From Bacteroidota bacterium (lineage in GTDB: Bacteria; Bacteroidota; Bacteroidia; Bacteroidales; Prolixibacteraceae): 38,817 bases of DNA. The notes under the pieces are model-generated. The model ran no database searches, was not told where the DNA came from, and saw nothing but the letters and a program-made list of their open reading frames with translations. Position numbers and translations under genes: made by a program. The stretch lies in NCBI GenBank assembly GCA_023251435.1, contig JAHEYU010000059.1:1-38817 (forward strand), given 5' to 3'. Of the stretch, positions 8,077 through 15,663 are shown one piece after another (the first letter of the stretch is position 1; the number at the start of each line of letters is the position of its first letter).

Positions 8077-9501
8077 CTATATTTTCTCAACATACAATTG
8101 AGCAGTCTCCACACGTGTTACCACGATTGAAGTTCCTTTGTCGATCATTCCCGATTCGGCAAGAGCATCATAGTTTTTGCCTTCAATGTTTATTTTTCCT
8201 GAAGGGCGTAAAGTGGTAATTGCCATCCCTTTTTTACCTTTTAGATGCAAAATATCTGGATCAACTCCCAGATAGCCATCTTCTTTTCGCATGACTTCGT
8301 GAAGTGACAGATGCGAAAACTGTCCGGTTTCAGCCGAAAACATTTTTTGACCCAGATAAATTGCCAGACCAATACCAGCCACAGATCCGGTAAAAACTGT
8401 TGCTAAAGCAATTAGTAAGTCATTTACGTTTACATGCTCAAAAGTAAAATTCACATTTTTTATCAGACTTAGCACCAAACCGGTAAAAGCAAGTGTAATT
8501 CCCGAAATACCTGTTACACCAAATCCGGGAACGACAAATATTTCGAGCGCAATTAAAATTAAGCCAACAACAAATAAAATAATCTCCCAGTTAGCGGCGA
8601 GCCCCTCAAGGTATAGCGGCGAGAAATACAGAATAGCGGCCAACACAGCTACACCCAACGGAAAGCCGATGCCGGGTGTCTGCATTTCGAAATAAATTCC
8701 GCCCAAAATAGCCATAATCAATATTCCTGAAACAATTGGATGCACCATAAATCCAATAAACCGCTCCAATGCTGTTGGTTTGTATTCTACAATCTGGGCA
8801 TTCTCCATTTCATTCAGTTTCAGCACCTCTTCAACATTTTCGCATATACCTTCGCAGTAGCCGTTTTTCATAGCTTCCATTGGTGTGAAAGTCAATATTT
8901 TACCCGTATCAATAATTCCGGGAATATAAACCCGCTCATCAACCATCGCTTCGGCAATCAACGGATCACGTTTCCATTTATAAGTCGTATCCTGTCCCGC
9001 AATAATGGTGTCGCGCCCCTGTGCTTCGGCCGTAGCACGCATGGTCGAACGCATGTACGACTGGTATTTATCAGGCATTTTTTCTCCGGTTTGATTAACG
9101 ACAGTTGCAGCTCCAATTGATCCGCCGCTACGCATGTAAATGCGGTCGCAGGCAATAGAAATCAATGCACCCGCAGAAGCGGCATTGTTGTCGATAAACA
9201 CCACCACCGGAATATTGCTGTTCAGTATTCGGGTGCGGATCGAATCTGCATCAACTACAGTTCCACCATAGGTATTCATGTGAATCAGGAACAGATCGGC
9301 TTTCAGGCTATCGGCAGCTTGAAAAGCCTGTTTGGTTTGGCGCCAGATAGCTGGGGCAATGTTCTCTTTGATATTGAATTTATAAACCAGTTTCTGCTTA
9401 GTGATTGATTCTTTAGAAGAAGGAATTGAATCCTGTGCAAATGCTTCTGAAAAACTAAATAACACACTAAAAATAAGCGATATAATTATTCCTGTTTTCA
9501 T
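8077..9501 (-). CDS. nfeD: NfeD-family ClpP-class membrane serine protease (full-length NfeD1b type)
   Basis: A 474-residue protein with a signal peptide (about 1-22). The ClpP-like serine protease domain spans about 38-235, with NTYGGTVVDAD at 76-86 and the nucleophile Ser109 in NNAASAGALI. A lysine at 141 or 145 is the probable partner of a Ser-Lys dyad. Four to five membrane helices follow at about 248-390, then a soluble OB-fold NfeD domain at about 415-474 (KGMAITTLRPSGKINIEGKN, split here as one stretch). Family members cleave stomatin/SPFH proteins and act in membrane quality control; no stomatin gene is next to it. A perfect 19-bp palindrome lies 25 nt upstream of the start codon. Confidence 0.9.
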   Translation of the reverse strand: MKTGIIISLIFSVLFSFSEAFAQDSIPSSKESITKQKLVYKFNIKENIAPAIWRQTKQAFQAADSLKADLFLIHMNTYGGTVVDADSIRTRILNSNIPVVVFIDNNAASAGALISIACDRIYMRSGGSIGAATVVNQTGEKMPDKYQSYMRSTMRATAEAQGRDTIIAGQDTTYKWKRDPLIAEAMVDERVYIPGIIDTGKILTFTPMEAMKNGYCEGICENVEEVLKLNEMENAQIVEYKPTALERFIGFMVHPIVSGILIMAILGGIYFEMQTPGIGFPLGVAVLAAILYFSPLYLEGLAANWEIILFVVGLILIALEIFVVPGFGVTGISGITLAFTGLVLSLIKNVNFTFEHVNVNDLLIALATVFTGSVAGIGLAIYLGQKMFSAETGQFSHLSLHEVMRKEDGYLGVDPDILHLKGKKGMAITTLRPSGKINIEGKNYDALAESGMIDKGTSIVVTRVETAQLYVEKI

Positions 9502-9525
9502 TTTGAAAATTTTAGATTATGAGAA

Positions 9526-9544
9526 TTAGTCAACAGTTGACTAA
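9526..9544. promoter_or_regulatory. Perfect palindrome upstream of nfeD (operator candidate)
   Basis: TTAGTCAACAGTTGACTAA is fully symmetric around one central base (two 9-bp arms). It lies between the end of the radical SAM gene and the nfeD start. The 1-nt centre rules out an RNA hairpin of the usual kind, so a dimeric DNA-binding regulator is the natural reading. No regulator gene is adjacent. Confidence 0.5.
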
Positions 9545-9571
9545 GTAGAACATCTCAGCATTGCAAATAGG

Positions 9572-10633
9572 TCATTTTGTTATTCGTTCAATTTTTTCAT
9601 TGTGGCAAATTAATACATTTTCTTTGTTTTCGTGCCAATTATGCAATCCATTTCCCCGACAATCGGTATAATCAGCACATTCTGCGCATTGCCCACGTTT
9701 AGTCCAACTCCGATCGCGAAATGCCTGATAGTTGTTTTCCCAAATTTCAGCAAAGTTATCCTGATAAATATTTCCCTGCGAAAAACTTCTGTCAATATTT
9801 GGGCAAGCTGAAATAGAACCATCAATTAAAATAGAACCAATATTAATTCCAGCCCGGCAAAAGAAGGGTTGATCCCGAACTTTCTGTTCGTATTGCCCAA
9901 CATAGCCTTCGCAACTAAATTTAACATCCAGTAATTTCAGTTTTCGCTTTTCGCTAATAAAATCCATCAATTCTTTAAACTGAAGATCAGTCAGAAATAA
10001 CTCCGGATTATCTTTTGCCCGACCGATCGGAACAATGGTAAACAAGCGCCATGCTTTTACCTTTTTCTGAATCAAATAATCATACAAAGCTGGAAGTTCT
10101 TGCCAATTTCTGCTATTTACACAGGTAACCACATCAAAATTCAGGCGCGATGAACTTGCGGCCAAATCAATTGCCCGATCGACTTTCGAAAAACTATCCT
10201 TTTTATTGCGTAACCAGTTATGCGTATTTTCCAATCCGTCCAAACTAATTGTTAATGCTCCCAAACCAGCATTTAGCAGCGAAACATGTTTTTGCTCATT
10301 ATACAAATAACCATTAGTTACCATACTCCATCGTACTCCCCTACTTCTGATTTCGCGACCGCAAATTTCAATGTCATTGCGCAAAAGCGGTTCGCCACCA
10401 GTGAGAACAACAATAAAGTTTTCTGATTTTGACTCTAAAGTATCGAGAGCTGTTAAAAAGTCTCCCAAAGGCATATCGCCAATAGAGTTATCTTTTGAAC
10501 AATCGCTGCCACAATGCAAACAACTTAAATTGCATCTGGTTGTACATTCCCAAAACAGATAATTCAATTCATGAATCTTTGTTTCTGTTTTTTTAAATTG
10601 CCGAAAAATATGCTTCCTGATGATTTGATTCAT
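9572..10633 (-). CDS. Radical SAM/SPASM enzyme of an rSAM/lipoprotein system
   Basis: A 353-residue radical SAM enzyme. The [4Fe-4S]-SAM motif is C34-x3-C38-x2-C41 (CNLSCLHC), with GGEP at 79-82 and the TIM-barrel strand LTISLDGLE near 147-155. The C-terminal SPASM region has C259, C277, C316-x2-C319-x5-C325 and C343, enough ligands for auxiliary clusters. SPASM enzymes usually modify peptides or proteins. The TAG of the lipoprotein gene touches this ATG directly (TAGATG), so the two are coupled. It matches what I recall of the Bacteroidota rSAM/lipoprotein system (TIGRFAM 04133 with 04134), whose substrate and chemistry are undefined. The adjacent lipoprotein is the obvious substrate candidate, but that is inference. 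Confidence 0.9.
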   Translation of the reverse strand: MNQIIRKHIFRQFKKTETKIHELNYLFWECTTRCNLSCLHCGSDCSKDNSIGDMPLGDFLTALDTLESKSENFIVVLTGGEPLLRNDIEICGREIRSRGVRWSMVTNGYLYNEQKHVSLLNAGLGALTISLDGLENTHNWLRNKKDSFSKVDRAIDLAASSSRLNFDVVTCVNSRNWQELPALYDYLIQKKVKAWRLFTIVPIGRAKDNPELFLTDLQFKELMDFISEKRKLKLLDVKFSCEGYVGQYEQKVRDQPFFCRAGINIGSILIDGSISACPNIDRSFSQGNIYQDNFAEIWENNYQAFRDRSWTKRGQCAECADYTDCRGNGLHNWHENKENVLICHNEKIERITK

Positions 10634-10999
10634 CTATTTGGTGTCCAGTGCAATGTTCAAATAAACCCTTTTATCAGCAATCGCAGGAATGGTGTCCTTA
10701 TTCACAAAAGTGCCATATTGAGCGAAATCAACATCTTCGAACTTAATCTTCAAGCTATTAACAGGTTCAGTATAAAACGAAAATTTGCCATCCTCATTGG
10801 TAAAATCGTATTGCATGTTTTCTTCCACCGAAACCTTAATTCCCTTTACAGGTAAGCCTGTTGCCTTGGATTTTACCTGACCTTCAATCAAAATATCGAG
10901 TCCAAAATCCTGTGGCGTACCGTAACAGGCCTGAAATACAAACATGGCAGAGGTAAAACTCAAACCTCCAATTAATTTTCGTGTCCAATTTCGTTTCAT
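10634..10999 (-). CDS. Radical SAM-associated putative lipoprotein (CYGTP type)
   Basis: A 121-residue protein with a basic N-terminus, a hydrophobic stretch and a lipobox-like FQAC at 22-25, so Cys25 is the likely acylated residue after signal peptidase II. Directly after it comes YGTP (26-29), the hallmark as I remember it of the lipoprotein partner in rSAM/lipoprotein systems. The rest (about 35-118) reads as a small beta-sandwich of the carboxypeptidase-regulatory type (GQVKSKATGLPVKGIKVSV, NEDGKFSFYT). Only one Cys is present. It lies 11 nt after the lipocalin gene and abuts the radical SAM gene without spacing, so it is in the middle of a three-gene operon. Function unknown. Confidence 0.85.
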   Translation of the reverse strand: MKRNWTRKLIGGLSFTSAMFVFQACYGTPQDFGLDILIEGQVKSKATGLPVKGIKVSVEENMQYDFTNEDGKFSFYTEPVNSLKIKFEDVDFAQYGTFVNKDTIPAIADKRVYLNIALDTK

Positions 11000-11010
11000 T
11001 TTCTTAAGTT

Positions 11011-11547
11011 TTAATTCGTCTTCTGCGGAACTTTCTCAAGGTTTGCCAGATTATATCCACGTTTCCGGGCTTTTTCGAGCAGCATTTCGTAGGTAGCCGC
11101 ATCCATTTGTGGCGTACGGCTCAATATCCAGAAATATTTTGGCGTCGAACTTCCAATCATAACATGCTGGTAATTTTCGTCCAGTTCCAACACATTGTAA
11201 TCGCCATAAAAAATCCAGAAGAAAGAAACTTTTAACTTTCCGGGCTGTGATTTATCCGGAATTTTTGCTTTCCCTTCTGCCACAGAAAGTTCTCCATCCA
11301 GCGTATTTTTATAGCCCTGATTCAACACTTTTATTTTCCCGTCATCGCGCAAACTATAAGTAGCCGTAACACCCACCAGATTTTTCTCGAACGAATGAGG
11401 AAAACGTGCAATTTCGTACCAGGTTCCGAGGTATCGGTTCAGGTCGAGTTCTTTTACGGTGGTTTTATCAATCATCTGGCTATTGGTTTTGGTACAGCTT
11501 AAACTGAATAAGAAACTTAATATCAGCAATAAACAAAATTTATTCAT
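11011..11547 (-). CDS. blc: Bacterial lipocalin (Blc-type outer-membrane lipoprotein)
   Basis: A lipocalin of 178 residues. The N-terminus MNKFCLLLILSFLFSLSC is a lipoprotein signal with Cys18 as the acylated residue. Next come the lipocalin block NRYLGTWYEIARFPHSFEKNL (GTWYE, in the first strand), VGVTATYSLRDDGKIKV, then YNVLELDENYQHVMIGSSTPKY and WILSRTP near the C-terminus. Blc binds fatty acids or lysophospholipids at the outer membrane. The frame is open to a further ATG at 11622, but the ATG at 11547 gives a clean signal peptide and lies 23 nt from a -7 box. It heads the operon blc-lipoprotein-radical SAM, suggesting an envelope role for all three. Confidence 0.92.
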   Translation of the reverse strand: MNKFCLLLILSFLFSLSCTKTNSQMIDKTTVKELDLNRYLGTWYEIARFPHSFEKNLVGVTATYSLRDDGKIKVLNQGYKNTLDGELSVAEGKAKIPDKSQPGKLKVSFFWIFYGDYNVLELDENYQHVMIGSSTPKYFWILSRTPQMDAATYEMLLEKARKRGYNLANLEKVPQKTN

Positions 11548-11570
11548 AACTGTAATTGTTTTGGGTTGTC

Positions 11571-11578
11571 CAAATTTA
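11571..11578 (-). promoter_or_regulatory. Probable promoter -7 box of the blc operon
   Basis: On the minus strand this reads TAAATTTG, an exact match to TAnnTTTG, 23 nt upstream of the blc start at 11547. A convincing -33 element was not found at the usual distance. It supports the shorter start chosen for blc. Confidence 0.45.
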
Positions 11579-11652
11579 CTTAATAAACAGCTCAAAAACT
11601 TCATTTTCAATCCGAAATTCAAAAATATGTTCGGTAAGCTCTCAGATTAAAT

Positions 11653-11660
11653 TATATTTG
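11653..11660 (+). promoter_or_regulatory. Probable promoter -7 box of the ABC transporter operon
   Basis: TATATTTG is an exact TAnnTTTG match, 31 nt before the ATG at 11692. TTCG at 11630-11633, one base off the TTTG -33 element, lies exactly 19 nt upstream of it, the expected spacing. Confidence 0.55.
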
Positions 11661-11691
11661 TTAATCAAAAATCAAAAAAGCCATCCTCATC

Positions 11692-12471
11692 ATGCACAAT
11701 CAAACCATCGTTGAAATACGAAACCTTCAGAAAAAATACGGGCAGAAACAAGTACTTCATGGAATTAACCTGGAAATCACTTCAGGCCAGATTATCGGTT
11801 ACATTGGGCCAAACGGTGCCGGAAAATCGACTACCGTAAAAATTCTTTGCGGCTTAATTGGCGAATTTACAGGCGATGTCACCATTTTCGGGAAAGACTT
11901 GCGTACGCAAACCCTCGAAATCAAGAAACAGGTAGGTTATATTCCTGAAAATGCTGTTTTGTATGAATCGTTGACTCCGATGGAATTTATGGAGTTTATT
12001 GGTGAAATGAGAAGTCTGGAAACCGAACAAACCCGTGCGAAAGCCGAAGCGTTGATGGATATTTTTGAGATGAAAGCCAACCTGAATCAACGGATTTCGA
12101 CCTTTTCGAAAGGCATGCGCCAGAAAGTGATGATTTGCTCAGCCTTACTGCACAACCCTAATCTGATATTTATGGACGAACCGCTTTCGGGCCTCGATGC
12201 CAATTCAGTGATCATGGTTAAAGAAATGCTGATTCATTTGGCGCGCGAAGGAAAAACGGTGTTTTACAGCTCTCACATTATGGATGTGGTCGAGAAAATA
12301 TCAGACCGGATCATTCTTATCGATCAGGGGAAAGTGATTGCTGACGGATCGTTCGACGAGTTGAACAAACTTTCGAACGACGAAAACCTCGAAAAGATGT
12401 TCACCCGGTTGACCGGAAACACCAATCATGGCGAAAAAGCCGAAGCATTCATCAACGCATTCGAGAAGTAA
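11692..12471 (+). CDS. ABC transporter ATP-binding protein
   Basis: A 259-residue cytoplasmic ATPase. Walker A GPNGAGKST is at 39-47, the ABC signature FSKGMRQ (a variant of LSGGQ) at about 137-143, Walker B LIFMDEP near 158-164 and the H-loop in YSSHIMDVVE near 192-200. The sequence belongs to the CcmA/NatA-like subfamily that pairs with ABC-2 type permeases. The partner permease follows after 5 nt. It probably powers export from the inner membrane; the substrate is unknown. Confidence 0.93.
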   Translation: MHNQTIVEIRNLQKKYGQKQVLHGINLEITSGQIIGYIGPNGAGKSTTVKILCGLIGEFTGDVTIFGKDLRTQTLEIKKQVGYIPENAVLYESLTPMEFMEFIGEMRSLETEQTRAKAEALMDIFEMKANLNQRISTFSKGMRQKVMICSALLHNPNLIFMDEPLSGLDANSVIMVKEMLIHLAREGKTVFYSSHIMDVVEKISDRIILIDQGKVIADGSFDELNKLSNDENLEKMFTRLTGNTNHGEKAEAFINAFEK

Positions 12472-12476
12472 ACGCC

Positions 12477-14150
12477 ATGATCAAATTTCTACTTTCACTT
12501 TTTGTTCCTTTCCGTTGGTTCATCGAAAAAATGGGTGCCGACTATAATCAGTTTATCCGCATTCTGCAACTGAAACTTACGATGGACGACCGGCGATTGA
12601 ACGGTTTGGGCAACAATTCGAAGAAGGCTACCGAAAACGCCTTGATGAAACAATCCTTTTCGCAAATATTCTTCGGAATCTTCTTTGCCATTTTCCTGCT
12701 TCTCGTTAAATCGCCTTTTACCTATTATTATTTTGCCCATACCTTTCTGATGGTTATGATGGCAATGATGATCATTTCTGAATTCACCACCATCCTGTTC
12801 GACACTTCCGAAAATGTGATCATTCAGCCACTCCCAATTAAAGGAAACACGATCAGTCTGGCCCGGAATGCGCATGTTTTTCTCTATCTGACCATGATGG
12901 CATTTAATCTCTCTGTGCTTTCCATTGTTGTGGCCGTGTTCAAATTTGGAATAGTTTCCGGATTGATTTTTCTCTTCTCGATATTCCTGAATGTTTTGTT
13001 TACCTTATTTCTGGCGAACATTTTATATCTGGCCATTATGCGAATGGCAAGCGGCGAGAAACTGAAAAATCTGCTGATGTATTTTCAGATTGTGATTGCT
13101 ATTCTGTTTATGTCGGCCTACCAGTTTGGCCTGAACATGGTAGATAAAACTAAAATTCAGGATATGATTTTGCCGGTACACTGGTACACTTACCTTGCCC
13201 CGCCAGCTTTCTTTTCCGGATTGGTCGAAGCACTCAGCACCTGGCTGTTTGACCTGCAACACCTAATATTTATTGCCGAAGCATTGCTAATTCCACCAGT
13301 AGCCATTTACCTAACCGGAAAATATCTGACACCCGTTTTCAACCGAAAACTGATGGATTTGGAACAGGGCGACCGGGTGTCGAAAGTCAGGATTGAAACT
13401 TCGCGCAACAGCCTTTATTTCAGAATGATGTCAACGCTATTTATTCACAGGCAGGAAGAAAAAGCACCATTTAAGCTGATGTGGAAAATGACCGGACGCG
13501 AGCGACTTTTTAAGCAAACCTTCCTGCCATCACTCGGATATATTGTGATTATGATGATCGTACCGTTTTTTGGCAAATCGTTTAATTACAGCGAATTGAT
13601 TCAAACCGACCGGTATTTACTGATCCTGTATATTTTCATTTTTGTTGGTGCCACGCTGCCCGGTGCTTTGCTTATTGGAAATAACCAACAAGCCACATGG
13701 GTATTCAAAACAGTACCGATAGACTCCCCTGCCCCCTATTTCAAAGGTTTTATTAAAGCTGCCTTTGCACGATTTTTCTTACCGTTTTACCTCATTTTAA
13801 CTATTTCCATTTGTTCTGTTTGGGGGATAAAAGTGCTACCCGATGTTTCCATTGCACTCATGGCAATTTATCTGTTTACACTGTTGTTCTATTACTTTCA
13901 AAGTCCAAATTTTCCGTTTGCATCAGAAAAATTAGCTGGTCAGGGAGGAACGATTTTCATAAAGATTATAGGACTGATGGCCACAACGGTGGCTCTTGGG
14001 TTTCTGCATAAATTTTTACTTCACTGGTTCGATTTTGCAAATCTGATTTTAATACCGATCTATTCAGGAGCGATTTTCTATGTAAACCGCATATTTGTAT
14101 ATAAAAAGGTAACATGGATCGCCGTTGATCGGGTAAATATCTACTCCTGA
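12477..14150 (+). CDS. ABC transporter permease (large ABC-2-like membrane protein)
   Basis: A 557-residue membrane protein with about 12-14 hydrophobic segments. A soluble N-terminal stretch (about 20-60, RILQLKLTMDDRR) precedes the first helix, and a hydrophilic loop at about 290-340 carries charged residues. It starts 5 nt after the ATPase gene and is the only possible membrane partner, so the two form one exporter. Similar two-gene units are common in Bacteroidota, but no substrate is assigned. The unit ends at a strong terminator 13 nt downstream. Confidence 0.8.
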   Translation: MIKFLLSLFVPFRWFIEKMGADYNQFIRILQLKLTMDDRRLNGLGNNSKKATENALMKQSFSQIFFGIFFAIFLLLVKSPFTYYYFAHTFLMVMMAMMIISEFTTILFDTSENVIIQPLPIKGNTISLARNAHVFLYLTMMAFNLSVLSIVVAVFKFGIVSGLIFLFSIFLNVLFTLFLANILYLAIMRMASGEKLKNLLMYFQIVIAILFMSAYQFGLNMVDKTKIQDMILPVHWYTYLAPPAFFSGLVEALSTWLFDLQHLIFIAEALLIPPVAIYLTGKYLTPVFNRKLMDLEQGDRVSKVRIETSRNSLYFRMMSTLFIHRQEEKAPFKLMWKMTGRERLFKQTFLPSLGYIVIMMIVPFFGKSFNYSELIQTDRYLLILYIFIFVGATLPGALLIGNNQQATWVFKTVPIDSPAPYFKGFIKAAFARFFLPFYLILTISICSVWGIKVLPDVSIALMAIYLFTLLFYYFQSPNFPFASEKLAGQGGTIFIKIIGLMATTVALGFLHKFLLHWFDFANLILIPIYSGAIFYVNRIFVYKKVTWIAVDRVNIYS

Positions 14151-14163
14151 TATACCACATCTG

Positions 14164-14214
14164 GTTTTACTCACGGGCTGACTTAGAGTCACCCCGTGAG
14201 TAAAACAATTTTTT
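14164..14214 (+). terminator. Strong terminator after the ABC operon
   Basis: Arms 14164-14177 and 14193-14206 are perfect 14-bp complements around a 15-nt loop, followed by a T-run to 14214. It separates the ABC genes from purB and excludes starts for purB upstream of about 14215. Confidence 0.92.
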
Positions 14215-14215
14215 C

Positions 14216-14223
14216 TACCTTTA
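14216..14223 (+). promoter_or_regulatory. Possible -7 box of purB
   Basis: TACCTTTA differs from TAnnTTTG only in the last base and lies 23 nt before the purB ATG, immediately after the upstream terminator, where a promoter is needed. Confidence 0.35.
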
Positions 14224-14246
14224 CGGCTCGAAAAAAATACCAAAAC

Positions 14247-15593
14247 ATGGAACTAAATTTACTCACAGCTATATCGCCCATTGATGGCCGCTACCGTTCA
14301 AAAGTTGAAAATCTTCAGTTATATTTTTCTGAATATGCCTTGATCAAATACAGGGTTTTGGTCGAAGTTGAATACTTCATCGCTTTGTGCGAATTACCAT
14401 TGCCACAACTGGTAAAATTTGATAAGAATTTGTTTGAATCGCTAAGGCAGATTGTCGTCAACTTTTCGCTCGACGACGCGCAGAGAGTCAAAGACATCGA
14501 AAAAGTGACCAATCACGATGTAAAAGCAGTAGAATATTTCCTGAAAGAAGAGTTCGACAAGCTTAACATTCAGGAATACAAGGAGTTTATCCACTTTGGA
14601 CTTACTTCGCAGGATATTAATAATACCGCCGTTCCAAAGTCGATTCACGATGCGCTCGACAACGAGTATTACCCTGCCATTTACGATTTGGTTGACAAAC
14701 TCGACGAGCTGGCTGACGAATGGAAAAACATACCAATTTTGGCCAAAACCCATGGACAACCGGCTTCTCCAACCAATCTGGGAAAAGAAATCCGCGTATT
14801 TTCGGAACGGGTTAAAACTCAACTCGAACAACTAAAGAATATTAATTGCGATGCCAAATTTGGAGGAGCAACCGGTAATTTTAACGCGCACCACATTGCC
14901 TATCCCGAAATAAGCTGGAAAGCGTTTGGTAACCATTTCCTGAAAAAATATCTTGGACTCGAACGGTCTCAATACACTACTCAAATTGCCAATTACGACA
15001 ACCATGCTGCTATTTTTGATGCGATGAAACGCGTTAACAATGTGATAATGGATTTGAACCGCGACATGTGGACCTACATTTCGATGGAGTATTTCAAACA
15101 AAAAATTAAAGCCGGAGAAGTTGGTTCATCGGCAATGCCGCATAAAGTGAACCCTATTGACTTCGAAAATTCTGAAGGAAACATCGGAATGGCCAATGCA
15201 ATTTTCGAACATTTATCTGCTAAACTTCCGGTTTCGCGTTTACAGCGCGACCTAACCGACTCAACTGTTCTGCGGAATATCGGAGTTCCGTTTGCCCACA
15301 CCCTGATTTCGGTGAATTCGACCATGCGCGGACTCAACAAACTGTTGCTCAACGCAGAAGCGATACATGCCGATCTCGAAAAGAACTGGCCTGTAGTTGC
15401 CGAAGCTATTCAAACCATTCTGCGACGCGAAGGTTATCCAAACCCTTATGAAGCTCTTCGCAACCTCACCCGCGTAAACCGAAAGATTGATCAGGAGGTA
15501 ATTCATGAATTTATTGATTCGCTCGAAATATCTGATGTACTTAAAATCGAATTAAAAAAGATCACTCCGCACAACTATACCGGTATTTTTTAA
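14247..15593 (+). CDS. purB: Adenylosuccinate lyase
   Basis: PurB splits fumarate from SAICAR and from adenylosuccinate, two steps of purine synthesis, in the cytoplasm. The 448-residue product has the superfamily signature SSAMPHKVNPIDFENSEGN around 293-311, including the mobile-loop catalytic serine. It also has KTHGQPASPTNLGKE near 170-185 and FGLTSQDINNT near 115-125. Length and sequence fit the long, E. coli-like form. The start is the ATG at 14247 (MELNLLTAISPIDGRYRS), the standard N-terminus; the open frame upstream runs into the terminator. Confidence 0.97.
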   Translation: MELNLLTAISPIDGRYRSKVENLQLYFSEYALIKYRVLVEVEYFIALCELPLPQLVKFDKNLFESLRQIVVNFSLDDAQRVKDIEKVTNHDVKAVEYFLKEEFDKLNIQEYKEFIHFGLTSQDINNTAVPKSIHDALDNEYYPAIYDLVDKLDELADEWKNIPILAKTHGQPASPTNLGKEIRVFSERVKTQLEQLKNINCDAKFGGATGNFNAHHIAYPEISWKAFGNHFLKKYLGLERSQYTTQIANYDNHAAIFDAMKRVNNVIMDLNRDMWTYISMEYFKQKIKAGEVGSSAMPHKVNPIDFENSEGNIGMANAIFEHLSAKLPVSRLQRDLTDSTVLRNIGVPFAHTLISVNSTMRGLNKLLLNAEAIHADLEKNWPVVAEAIQTILRREGYPNPYEALRNLTRVNRKIDQEVIHEFIDSLEISDVLKIELKKITPHNYTGIF

Positions 15594-15663
15594 ACAATCA
15601 AAAACAATAAACAACTCGTATTAAGAGTTTTATACTACATTATTTATACGGAATATTCAATAC

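Noticed and set aside
8740-9120. 126-codon plus-strand open frame
   Set aside because: Antisense to the NfeD gene; composition (many His, Phe) is typical of a reversed frame.
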